The notes beneath the pieces were generated by a model. That model worked only from the letters and a program-made list of their open reading frames with translations, made no database searches and was not told where the DNA came from. DNA of 64,000 nucleotides from Roseibium aquae (GTDB lineage Bacteria > Pseudomonadota > Alphaproteobacteria > Rhizobiales > Stappiaceae). The position numbers and the translations under genes are program-made. Positions 26,398-34,604 of the stretch are shown here, piece by piece. The stretch lies in assembly GCF_008711285.1 (NCBI RefSeq), contig NZ_VXDC01000011.1:62001-126000 (forward strand). Direction: 5' to 3'. The number at the start of each line of letters is the position of its first letter. Position 1 is the stretch's first letter.

Positions 26398-27792
26398 GTG
26401 CAGACCCTTTTCATCGGTTCCGCCAATGCAGAAAACCCGATCCCTGTTCTCCCAGTTCTGACGAGTGACGTAACTGGCGAGGAGAGAACCCTGCATCAAG
26501 CGGTGTGGGATTTCTGCCGGTTGCAGGGGTTTGAGGGAAAAGCCGGGACCGCTGTTCTGGCAAACGATCCGGCGACCGGTTCTTCCGTGGCATTGCTCGG
26601 TCTGAGTGAAGAGCCGAACACCGACCCGTTTGCAATCGGGGCTGCGTTGGCAAGGCTTCCGGCCGCGGACTATGCCTTGCCCGACGCAGTGCCCGACTTG
26701 CCTGCGCTTCTTCTCGGCTTCGGGCTGTCGTCCTACAGGTTCACCAGATACCGGCCGGCGCAGAACCGGCTGCCCCGCCTTGTGCTGCCGTCGGGCACCG
26801 ATACCGGCCGGGTTGCGCACATCTTAGCTGGCGTGAATCTCGCGCGCGATCTGATCAATACACCGGCCAATGATCTCGGGCCGGCGGAACTGGCCTTCGC
26901 GATCCGCGATCTGTTCGAAGCCCATGGCGGAACGGGTGAGATCATTGAGGCGGGCGAACTGGTCGAGCGCGGTTTTCCAATGGTCCACACTGTCGGCCGG
27001 GCGAGCAGCCGGCCGCCGCGTTTGGCGGATTATTCCTGGGGGGATGAGGCTGCGCCGAAGGTGACACTGGTTGGAAAGGGTGTGGTGTTCGATACCGGCG
27101 GGCTCGATATCAAACCCTCGAATGCGATGCTGCTGATGAAAAAGGACATGGGCGGCGCGGCCAATGTTCTTGGTCTTGCGGCAATGATCATGGCAGCCAA
27201 GCTTCCTGTCCGTCTGCGGGTGGTCGTTCCCTGCGTCGAAAATGCCGTTTCGGGTGAGGCGTTCCGCCCCGGCGACGTGCTGCGGAGCCGGAAGGGATTC
27301 ACCGTCGAAATCGGAAACACCGACGCCGAGGGCCGCCTTGTCCTCGCCGACGCCCTCGCGCTGGCTGACGAGGAGGAGCCGGACCTGCTGATCGACATGG
27401 CGACTCTGACGGGTGCGGCCCGTGTGGCTTTGGGCCCCGATCTTCCGCCCTTTTTTACCCCTGACGACGACCTGGCGGAAGACATCGCCATGATGGCGGA
27501 TGCGGCGAATGATCCGCTGTGGCGGCTCCCGTTATGGCAGCCTTACATGAAGTATCTCGAAAGCCGGATCGCCGATATCAATCATGTCAACACGGCCGGA
27601 GCCGGGTTTGCCGGTTCCATCACCGCGGCCCTGTTCTTGTCCCGGTTTGTGGAAAAAGCAGGCAGCTGGGTGCATTTCGATATCTACGGCTGGGTTCCGA
27701 TTGACAAGCCGGGCCGTCCCGTCGGCGGTGAGGCGCAGGGCATTCGCGCGCTTTTCGACCTGATTTGTGATCGCTATGGAGACCCGGCTTAA
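26398..27792 (+). CDS. pepB: M17 leucyl aminopeptidase family protein
   Basis: 464 residues from GTG at 26398. The C-terminal catalytic domain has the M17 two-metal signature: the lysine in GKGVVFDTGGLDIKPS, then MLLMKKDMGGAANVLG, and the NTDAEGRLVLADAL block. The N-terminal domain is shorter and divergent, as in the PepB-like branch. It should cleave N-terminal residues from peptides in the cytoplasm, probably as a hexamer. It is divergent from tadD. There is no operon partner; the MarR gene follows after 171 bp. Confidence 0.9.
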   Translation: MQTLFIGSANAENPIPVLPVLTSDVTGEERTLHQAVWDFCRLQGFEGKAGTAVLANDPATGSSVALLGLSEEPNTDPFAIGAALARLPAADYALPDAVPDLPALLLGFGLSSYRFTRYRPAQNRLPRLVLPSGTDTGRVAHILAGVNLARDLINTPANDLGPAELAFAIRDLFEAHGGTGEIIEAGELVERGFPMVHTVGRASSRPPRLADYSWGDEAAPKVTLVGKGVVFDTGGLDIKPSNAMLLMKKDMGGAANVLGLAAMIMAAKLPVRLRVVVPCVENAVSGEAFRPGDVLRSRKGFTVEIGNTDAEGRLVLADALALADEEEPDLLIDMATLTGAARVALGPDLPPFFTPDDDLAEDIAMMADAANDPLWRLPLWQPYMKYLESRIADINHVNTAGAGFAGSITAALFLSRFVEKAGSWVHFDIYGWVPIDKPGRPVGGEAQGIRALFDLICDRYGDPA

Positions 27793-27963
27793 GACGCTCA
27801 GGCATTCGCAATGACATGCCGGAGATGCCCGGCCGATCAAAAACGTGCGGCCTTGGGCCTGCAATCAAGTCCGCGTCAACTTGAACGCTTGCGATAAATA
27901 GTAACGGAGCCGAAACGAAGAATCTGCTACTGCGGCGTATGAGCGTCACAATGCGAGCGAGCC

Positions 27964-28314
27964 ATGCCGATTGACTTGCGCCCTGGTCAGGCGCTGCGTC
28001 TCTTGCACGAGGTCAATTTGTGCCTCGTGAGGGACGGGGACTTTGATCTATCTGCACGGCAGATGACAATCCTGCTGACCGTCTATCTGGAGCCGCCGCC
28101 GCACACGGTGCGCGGTCTCGCAACCCGTCTCAATGTGACGAAACCGGCCATCACCCGCGCGCTCGATACGCTTGGAAACATGAAGCTGCTCACCCGGAAG
28201 CGCGATGAAGCCGACCGGCGTAATGTGATCATTGGACGCACGGTTGAAGGTGCGCTCTATCTGGATCAACTGGGAAACCTGATCACGGTGAAAGCAAGGG
28301 GCTTGCCCCGGTGA
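27964..28314 (+). CDS. MarR-family transcriptional regulator
   Basis: A 116-residue small winged-helix protein. The recognition segment is HTVRGLATRLNVTKPAITRALDTLGNMKLLTRKRDEADRRNVII, typical of MarR proteins: helix-turn-helix, then the DxRxx wing. It is shorter than usual MarR proteins because the last dimerisation helix is brief. The NlpC/P60 gene starts 17 bp later, so they are likely co-transcribed. Ligand and targets are unknown. Confidence 0.83.
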   Translation: MPIDLRPGQALRLLHEVNLCLVRDGDFDLSARQMTILLTVYLEPPPHTVRGLATRLNVTKPAITRALDTLGNMKLLTRKRDEADRRNVIIGRTVEGALYLDQLGNLITVKARGLPR

Positions 28315-28330
28315 CTTGAAGGGAGGCGTC

Positions 28331-29194
28331 ATGACGCCATTCGACCGCAGACGGCACCCGGTTCGAACGGATCTGGCCGCCGCTGACTATGAGGGCCTGG
28401 TGGAAGCAGGCCGTTTTGTTGAAGGCGAAGTACACCAGGTTCTGTGTGACCGCTTGCAGATGCGCGCCGAGCCCGATCCAGCGAGCCCGACTGATACCGA
28501 GCTTCTGCGGGGAGAGTGGCTGACGGTGTACGACAGAACGCCCGGTGGGTTCGCCTGGGGGCAACTGGACACTGACGGCTATGTCGGCTGGGTCCCCGAG
28601 GATGGATTGGGGCCGGTGACCCCAGCCACTCACCGTTTGCGCGCCTTGCGTTCCTTCCGCTATCCGGAGCCGGACCTCAAGAGGCCGCCCGTGGGTTTGC
28701 TTTCGATTGGATCCAAAGTCTGCATTGTCGACGAGGTGGAGGTTCGCGGGCTGGTTTACGCGCGCTTGGAGGACAGCTCGTTTGTGGTGGCAAGGCATCT
28801 TGTCGATCTCAATCACATTGAGCCGGATTGGGTGTCTGTGGCCGAGGAGTTTTTGGGCACGCCGTATCTATGGGGCGGGCGGAGCAGCTTGGGGCTGGAT
28901 TGCTCGGCTCTGGTTCAGCTTGCGGCCCAGACGGGCGGATACGACCTGCCGCGCGACAGCGACATGCAGCAAGCCGAGGCCGGCGACGAAATCCCCCATG
29001 ACGACCGTGCGGGATTTCAGCGCGGCGATCTTTTGTTCTGGAAGGGGCACGTTGCAATCATTGCTGCCCCGAACCGCCTTCTGCACGCCAACGGGCATAC
29101 GATGACCGTTGCCTTCGAAGAGCTGGATCAGGCCATTGAGCGGATAGCGGCCACCGAATGGGGCGCCATCACAAAGGCCCGGCGGCTGGCTTAG
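28331..29194 (+). CDS. NlpC/P60 family peptidoglycan hydrolase
   Basis: 287 residues from ATG at 28331, preceded by GGGAGG. The N-terminal 150 residues carry SH3-like repeats (GEWLTVYDRTPGGFAWGQLDTDGYVGWV). The C-terminal NlpC/P60 cysteine peptidase has catalytic Cys in LDCSALVQ and the His in WKGHVAII, followed by the third-residue region LLHANGH. No signal peptide is evident, so export or a cytoplasmic role in murein peptide recycling (cleaving L-Ala-D-Glu or D-Glu-diamino acid links) remains open. Its 3' end overlaps rmuC tail-to-tail by 4 bp. Confidence 0.88.
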   Translation: MTPFDRRRHPVRTDLAAADYEGLVEAGRFVEGEVHQVLCDRLQMRAEPDPASPTDTELLRGEWLTVYDRTPGGFAWGQLDTDGYVGWVPEDGLGPVTPATHRLRALRSFRYPEPDLKRPPVGLLSIGSKVCIVDEVEVRGLVYARLEDSSFVVARHLVDLNHIEPDWVSVAEEFLGTPYLWGGRSSLGLDCSALVQLAAQTGGYDLPRDSDMQQAEAGDEIPHDDRAGFQRGDLLFWKGHVAIIAAPNRLLHANGHTMTVAFEELDQAIERIAATEWGAITKARRLA

Positions 29195-30369
29195 GGGGTC
29201 AACGACGCGGCCCGGGGTGGGCTTTGTGCCGGTTGCTCGGCGGACGCGTCCCCAAGCTCCAGATCCTCGATCTTACGGCTGCGTTTCGAGATCTTGTCGG
29301 TTGAGATAAGGATCTGATCGATATCCTTGTTTGCCTGCGCGAAGTGGGACTGCAGCTTCCCGACACGATCGTTCAGCCGGCCGATATCGTCCATCAGATG
29401 TCCGACTTCCGCCTGGATCAAGTGTGCCTGTTCCCGCATTTTGGCATCCCGCAGGACGGCCTGAATGACCTGGATCGACAACATAAGCAGCGAGGGTGAC
29501 ACGATGACGACCCGCGCCCGATGGCCTTTTTGAACGAGATCTTCGAACCGCTCGTTGAGCTCGGCGAAAACACTCTCCGAGGGGACGAACAAAAAGGCCG
29601 TATCCTGTGTCTCTCCGGGCAGAAGATACTTTTCCCGGATGTCCTGGATGTGTTTGGTCATGTCGCGCCGGAATTGGGCCTGGGCCGCCTTCAGCGCCTC
29701 CTCCGTGTCCGCCTTGCGCAAAAGATTGAACGCTTCCAGAGGAAACTTCGCATCGACCGCCAAAGGCGGCGCGCCATTGGGCATGTGGATCAGGCAGTCC
29801 GGGCGGCTGGAATTGGAAAGCGCCGTCTGGAAGCTGTATTGGGATGGGGAAAGCTGATCCTGGATGATCGCCTCCATCCGGCCCTGACCAAATGCGCCCC
29901 GTGTTTGCTTGTTCGCAAGGATCGCTTGCAACTCGCTCACCTGGCCGGACAGGTCCGAGATTGTCCGCTGGGCCCTGTCGATCACCGCCAATCGCTCGTG
30001 AACCTGCCGCAAACCATCATGGGTCTGCCGGCCCGTGTCCGCCATGGAAAGACCCAGCTTGTGTCCCATCCCGTCCAAACGGTCATTGACTGCCCGCATC
30101 ATGTCCGACTGGCGCGAACCAAACACCTCGGCCATGGTTTGCATGCGGCCGGTCATCTCGCCCTGGGACCTGAGGATTTCGGAAAGGTGGGTTTCCAGTT
30201 CGTGGATCCGCTCGCGGGCGGCCTCATCGGTTTGAGCCCGCGCCCGCACCTGGCGCAATATGTTTAAACCGAGCCATAGAATAATGACCAGCAGCGCCAG
30301 TCCACCGGCCACGGCAGCTTCGAAAAGCGAGATCGGGCGGCCCGCGATTACAAATACACTATCCATCAT
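29191..30369 (-). CDS. rmuC: DNA recombination protein RmuC
   Basis: About 392 residues from the double ATG at 30366-30369; the frame is open to 30492, but that part overlaps the def promoter region. An N-terminal membrane helix ([22 protein letters not shown]) is followed by a long coiled coil with heptads (about 45-170). The RmuC nuclease-fold domain shows [49 protein letters not shown] and a final coiled coil. RmuC limits inversions at short repeats in E. coli. No strong ribosome-binding site helps fix the start. Confidence 0.88.
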   Translation of the reverse strand: MMDSVFVIAGRPISLFEAAVAGGLALLVIILWLGLNILRQVRARAQTDEAARERIHELETHLSEILRSQGEMTGRMQTMAEVFGSRQSDMMRAVNDRLDGMGHKLGLSMADTGRQTHDGLRQVHERLAVIDRAQRTISDLSGQVSELQAILANKQTRGAFGQGRMEAIIQDQLSPSQYSFQTALSNSSRPDCLIHMPNGAPPLAVDAKFPLEAFNLLRKADTEEALKAAQAQFRRDMTKHIQDIREKYLLPGETQDTAFLFVPSESVFAELNERFEDLVQKGHRARVVIVSPSLLMLSIQVIQAVLRDAKMREQAHLIQAEVGHLMDDIGRLNDRVGKLQSHFAQANKDIDQILISTDKISKRSRKIEDLELGDASAEQPAQSPPRAASLTP

Positions 30370-30480
30370 GAAACAAAGATAGAACGATTCGCGGATCCTT
30401 GCAGAAATCATGGTGCTGGCGGGCGGGAAACTGCGGGATTTCACGTTGACCGGCTGGCGCAGGTTGCTTATGTCAAACCC

Positions 30481-31005
30481 ATGACGACGCACACCATTCT
30501 AACGATTCCAGACACGCTTCTGCGGCAGACATGCGCCCCGATCGCCAATGTCGACGATGAAATCCGGGGCTTGGCCGACGACATGCTGGAAACCATGTAC
30601 CATGCGCCGGGGATCGGCCTCGCGGCGAGCCAGATCGGCGTGCTGAAACGGATATTCGTTCTCGACGTCGCAAAGGAAGGCGACCCCAAGGCACCGATGG
30701 TCTTCATCAACCCGGAAATCACATGGGCGAGCGATGAACTGTCGGTCTACCAGGAAGGCTGCCTGTCCATCCCCGAGTTTTACGAGGACGTGGAACGCCC
30801 GGCGGCCGTGAAAGTTTCGTTCATCGACCGAAATGGCGACCCTAGGGAACTGGAAGCGGATGGGTTGCTGGCGACCTGCATTCAACACGAGTTGGACCAT
30901 CTCAACGGGAAACTGTTCATCGACTATTTGTCAAAGTTGAAGAGGGACCGCGTGATGAAGAGATTCAACAAGCAGGCACGCCTCACCGGTAAAGCCGCCA
31001 GTTAG
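30481..31005 (+). CDS. def: Peptide deformylase
   Basis: A 174-residue metalloenzyme that removes the formyl group from nascent proteins. The three motifs are complete: [10 protein letters not shown] (45-52 region), EGCLSIPE with metal ligand C94, and QHELDHLNG with H136, E137 and H140. Standard type 1 length. It is followed after 203 bp by fmt, the matching formylase, in the usual bacterial order. Confidence 0.97.
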   Translation: MTTHTILTIPDTLLRQTCAPIANVDDEIRGLADDMLETMYHAPGIGLAASQIGVLKRIFVLDVAKEGDPKAPMVFINPEITWASDELSVYQEGCLSIPEFYEDVERPAAVKVSFIDRNGDPRELEADGLLATCIQHELDHLNGKLFIDYLSKLKRDRVMKRFNKQARLTGKAAS

Positions 31006-31208
31006 CAGGCACACAGGCCGGAAGCCGGTCTGGCTACCCGTCTTTGGTCATGCCGCCGGCCCGAGCCTGGACCCCGAATACGGGCAGGGGCCCGTCGAAC
31101 CCGCCCGTTCGGCCCTCGACTGTCGGGCGCTGGAACAGTCTTGCGGTTGCCCGAGGCGCTCTGATTGGTCCATAACGGCGCTCAACTCACTCACGCGTCA
31201 GGAGCATC

Positions 31209-32153
31209 ATGACCCTTCGCATTGTTTTCATGGGAACTCCGGATTTCGCCGTGCCGGCCCTGATGGAAATCATCGGGCAAGGCCATGAGGTTGTGGCCTG
31301 TTACACGCAGCCGCCGCGTCCCGCCGGGCGTGGAATGGATTTGAAAAAATCTCCCGTTCATGAGGCGGCCGAGGCGGTCGGTATACCCGTGTTCACGCCC
31401 ACGAGCCTCAAGGGTGCTGGGGAACAAGAGGCGTTTGCCGGGTTGCAGGCGGATGTCGCGGTCGTGGTCGCCTATGGGCTGTTGCTCCCGAAGGCGATCC
31501 TGGACGCGCCGCGCGAGGGCTGCTTGAACCTTCATGCCTCCCTGCTTCCCCGCTGGCGGGGGGCGGCGCCGATCAATCGGGCCATCATGGCCGGGGATCT
31601 TGAAACCGGAATTCAGGTCATGCGGATGGAGGAAGGACTGGATACCGGCCCCGTTTGCATGTCGGAGACGGTTCCCATCGGCCCGGACCTGACAGCGGGT
31701 GAATTGCACGACCGGTTGTCGGGCCTCGGCGGAGACCTGATGGTCCGGGCACTGGCCGCCTTGTCACGCGGTGCGTTGACTCAGGTAACACAGCCCGAAG
31801 ATGGCGTGACCTACGCGCAAAAACTCGACAAGGGGGAAACCCGCATAGACTGGTCCCAGCCGGCCGGGACGGTGCACAATCATATTCGCGGCCTGTCGCC
31901 CTTTCCCGGCGCGTGGTGCGAGTTTATCGTGAATGGCAAGCCGGAGCGCTTGAAAGTGCTGCGCAGCACGCTCGAGCCCACGGCCGGCCCGGGCGCGCCG
32001 GGCGAGCTGGTGCGGATCGACAGCGATCCGGTCGTCGCATGTGGGACCGGTGCGGTTCGCCTGACGCAGGTTCAGCGCGCTGGGAAAAAGCCTATGAGCG
32101 GCGAGGCGTTTCTGCGCGGTGCGCAGATCCATCCCGGCACCGTGCTGATTTGA
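31209..32153 (+). CDS. fmt: Methionyl-tRNA formyltransferase
   Basis: A 314-residue enzyme. The N-terminal formyltransferase domain shows [12 protein letters not shown], the [20 protein letters not shown] catalytic loop with the Asn-His context NLHASLLP, and [12 protein letters not shown]. The C-terminal OB-like tRNA-binding domain begins near residue 210 ([18 protein letters not shown]). It uses 10-formyl-THF to formylate initiator Met-tRNA. AGGAGC precedes the ATG. The GNAT gene follows after 10 bp. Confidence 0.97.
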   Translation: MTLRIVFMGTPDFAVPALMEIIGQGHEVVACYTQPPRPAGRGMDLKKSPVHEAAEAVGIPVFTPTSLKGAGEQEAFAGLQADVAVVVAYGLLLPKAILDAPREGCLNLHASLLPRWRGAAPINRAIMAGDLETGIQVMRMEEGLDTGPVCMSETVPIGPDLTAGELHDRLSGLGGDLMVRALAALSRGALTQVTQPEDGVTYAQKLDKGETRIDWSQPAGTVHNHIRGLSPFPGAWCEFIVNGKPERLKVLRSTLEPTAGPGAPGELVRIDSDPVVACGTGAVRLTQVQRAGKKPMSGEAFLRGAQIHPGTVLI

Positions 32154-32163
32154 GGGAAACAGA

Positions 32164-32703
32164 ATGCCCCATAGTCCCCTCCTCGATGGTCTGTCCGTCC
32201 GTCCCTTTGAAAGCGCCGACAAGGATCATGTGCGCGACATCATCGTTGCGGCCTTCGGTCAGGAAGCCGAGGCGAATCTGGTCCGGAAGCTACGCCATTG
32301 CGGTGCCCTCGTGCTGGAGCAGGTCGCGGTCGGCGAGGACGGCGCGATCCTGGGGCACATCGCCTTTTCGCGGGCGACCCCTGCCGCCATTGGCGCGGGG
32401 CAAGGGCTGCATGTCACCTGTCTTGCCCCCATGTCCGTCCGGCCCGCTTATCAAAAGCAAGGCATAGGCGGCGCCTTGATCCATTCGTCATTGGCGCGTT
32501 TGAGGGAGACGGGCGAGGATCTGGTCCTCGTTCTGGGACCGCCGACCTATTATCCCCGCTTCGGTTTCGATGCCGAACTTGCCACGAAGATCTCCGGCCC
32601 CTATGCCGGCGCGGCCTTCATGGCGATGGCATTGACAGAGGCGGGCAAGCGCGACCTGCCGATCGAGGTTGCATTCCCAACGCCTTTTGAAGAGTTCGAA
32701 TAG
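32164..32703 (+). CDS. GNAT-family N-acetyltransferase
   Basis: 179 residues. The GNAT acetyl-CoA loop is visible as PAYQKQGIGGALIHSSLARLRETG, after the core strands LGHIAFSRATP and LAPMSVRP. The segment VLGPPTYYPRFGFD is typical of the YhbS-like branch. The substrate is unknown. It sits between fmt and truA with 10- and 7-bp gaps, so it is part of the def-fmt-truA operon; in related genomes this spot often lacks it (from memory). Confidence 0.85.
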   Translation: MPHSPLLDGLSVRPFESADKDHVRDIIVAAFGQEAEANLVRKLRHCGALVLEQVAVGEDGAILGHIAFSRATPAAIGAGQGLHVTCLAPMSVRPAYQKQGIGGALIHSSLARLRETGEDLVLVLGPPTYYPRFGFDAELATKISGPYAGAAFMAMALTEAGKRDLPIEVAFPTPFEEFE

Positions 32704-32710
32704 GCCGGCC

Positions 32711-33532
32711 ATGCCGCGGTACAAGCTGACAGTGGAATATGACGGCCGGCCGTTTTGCGGCTGGCAACGGCAGGCCAACGGCCCGTCCGTCCAGGCTGTG
32801 ATCGAACGGGCGCTGAAGTCTTTTTGCGGCGAAGACATCACTATCGGCGGAGCCGGGCGGACAGACACGGGTGTGCACGCCCTCGGTCAGGTGGCGCACG
32901 CGGATCTGAACAAGGACTGGCCCGCGGATACGGTGATGAACGCATTGAACTTTCACTGCCAGCCCGATCCGGTGGTCATTCTCGCCTGCGAGAAGATGCA
33001 TGACGGGTTCGATGCCAGGTTTTCGGCGATCCGGCGCGCCTATCGCTATCGGATTCACAACCGGGTTCCTCCGCTCACCCATCAGCGGGGGCTCGCCTGG
33101 CATGTGAAGGCACCTTTGGACGCTGAAGCCATGCACGCGGCGGCGCAGGAGTTTGTTGGACACCACGATTTCACAACCTTCCGGCATTCAAGATGTCAGG
33201 CGAAGTCTCCCGAAAAGACCTTGGAAGAGTTCTCGGTGCGCCGTGAGGGAGAGTTCGTCATTGTCGAGTGCTCCTCACGCTCCTTCCTGCACAATCAGGT
33301 GCGCTCCATGGTCGGGAGCTTGCGGCTTGTCGGGGAGGGAAGATGGGGCCCTGGCGATATCACCAAGGCCCTTGAGGCGCGGGACAGAACAGCCTGTGGC
33401 CCGGTCGCGCCCGCCGACGGTCTTTACCTGACACGGGTCGACTACCGGTCTGCCGAATTGGACATAGCGTCACTAACGGACTGGCTGGCCCGCAAAGCTG
33501 AAATGGATGCACCAGAACCAGATCGGCCCTAG
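32711..33532 (+). CDS. truA: tRNA pseudouridine(38-40) synthase TruA
   Basis: 273 residues from ATG at 32711. Visible motifs are YDGRPFCGWQRQ, the catalytic GAGRTDTGVHALGQ with D52, RRAYRYRI, and the C-terminal SRSFLHNQVRSMVGSLRLVG. It makes pseudouridine at positions 38-40 of tRNA anticodon arms. It is the last gene of the def-fmt-GNAT-truA group. The next gene is convergent, and a dispersed palindrome lies between them. Confidence 0.96.
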   Translation: MPRYKLTVEYDGRPFCGWQRQANGPSVQAVIERALKSFCGEDITIGGAGRTDTGVHALGQVAHADLNKDWPADTVMNALNFHCQPDPVVILACEKMHDGFDARFSAIRRAYRYRIHNRVPPLTHQRGLAWHVKAPLDAEAMHAAAQEFVGHHDFTTFRHSRCQAKSPEKTLEEFSVRREGEFVIVECSSRSFLHNQVRSMVGSLRLVGEGRWGPGDITKALEARDRTACGPVAPADGLYLTRVDYRSAELDIASLTDWLARKAEMDAPEPDRP

Positions 33533-33608
33533 GCAAATGGTCGCAAGATTGCATCGGCGCGCCATCAGTCTTGTCAGGAAAAGACATTCCAAGGCCCGAA
33601 ACGTGCCA

Positions 33609-33666
33609 GCAATCATCCCCGGTCAGATCAGGGCGCGCCGCTTCAAACTGACCGGAAGCCATTCCA
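33609..33666. repeat. Dispersed intergenic palindrome, copy B
   Basis: The left arm is GCAATC then CCGGTCAGAT (33619-33628). The right arm is AACTGACCGG (33646-33655) then a degenerate ATTCC. The arm sequences and layout match copy A at 2563-2620 (shared CCGGTCAGAT, CTGACCGGAAG and outer GCAATC), with a different GC-rich loop. It lies between the convergent truA and DUF2189 genes and ends 4 bp before the latter's stop. Confidence 0.7.
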
Positions 33667-33669
33667 GTC

Positions 33670-34479
33670 CTAGGTTTCGGGTGCGACGCACTTCTTGTAG
33701 AGATGCCAGGTCGCATGCCCAAGGATCGGCAGTGTCACGACCAGGCCGATAAAGCCCGGAATAATCGACACGACCAATGTGATCGTGACCACCAAGGCCC
33801 AGCCGATCATGGGAATCGGCGAGGTCGCCACCGCCTTCACGCTCGTGATCATCGCCGTGATGAAATCCCGATCCCGCTCCATGAGCAAGGGAAAGGACAC
33901 AACGGTGATGGAGAACAGGATCAGCGACAATATGGCACCAACCACATGGCCGACGGCCAGGAACATGAGGCCTTCCGGCGTGCCCACGATTGTGTTGATG
34001 AATTCGGAGAAGGACGCGAAAGACTGAAAACCGAGGAACAGAGCCAAAAGCAGCCGCACCTGGTACATCCACATGATCTGGATGAAAAGAACCACGAACG
34101 CCATCCAGGACAGTTCCTTGCCCTTTTGCGCCCACATGGTCCCGAAAATACCGCTCCAGGTGACAGGGTCTCCAGTTTCCAGGCGGCGGCTGATTTCATA
34201 AAGGCCAACGGCTGCGAACGGGCCGATCAGAACAAAGCCGGCGGCCAGCGGGTAGCTCAGATAGCTCATGCCGAGTGCTGCCGCGCTGGAAATCACCAGC
34301 AGGCCCCCGACTGCAAAAAACGCTCCGATCGATAACCCGTAGACCGGCGCGGCCTTGAAGTCGCGCAGGCCCGCAGCCAGTGCATCGACGACATCGTCCT
34401 TGGTGATCTTGTTGACCACCGGATCGGGCCGATAGCTTGGTTTGTCGGCGATGGTCGCCGAAGCCTCATGATTGTCCAT
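33670..34479 (-). CDS. DUF2189 domain membrane protein
   Basis: A 269-residue inner-membrane protein with about six hydrophobic segments. The N-terminus is polar (about 30 residues). DUF2189 features include DFKAAPVYGLSIGAFFAVGG, YPLAAGFVLIGPFAAVGLYEISRRLETG and DRDFITAMITSVKAVATSP. The function of the family is unknown; some members are near cytochrome oxidase genes, but none is here. GGGAGGAAG precedes the ATG. It lies downstream of the mscS-type gene, 125 bp apart on the same strand. Confidence 0.82.
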   Translation of the reverse strand: MDNHEASATIADKPSYRPDPVVNKITKDDVVDALAAGLRDFKAAPVYGLSIGAFFAVGGLLVISSAAALGMSYLSYPLAAGFVLIGPFAAVGLYEISRRLETGDPVTWSGIFGTMWAQKGKELSWMAFVVLFIQIMWMYQVRLLLALFLGFQSFASFSEFINTIVGTPEGLMFLAVGHVVGAILSLILFSITVVSFPLLMERDRDFITAMITSVKAVATSPIPMIGWALVVTITLVVSIIPGFIGLVVTLPILGHATWHLYKKCVAPET

Positions 34480-34604
34480 GGTGAAAGCTTCCTCCCAAAA
34501 GCTTCAGTCATGAATCGCAGAGTGACCCCAAACGGGGAAATTTCCAATCCCCCATTCGGACGAAAACGGCCGCGCCCGAGCAGGCAAGGCTGTTGCTTCT
34601 GTTC

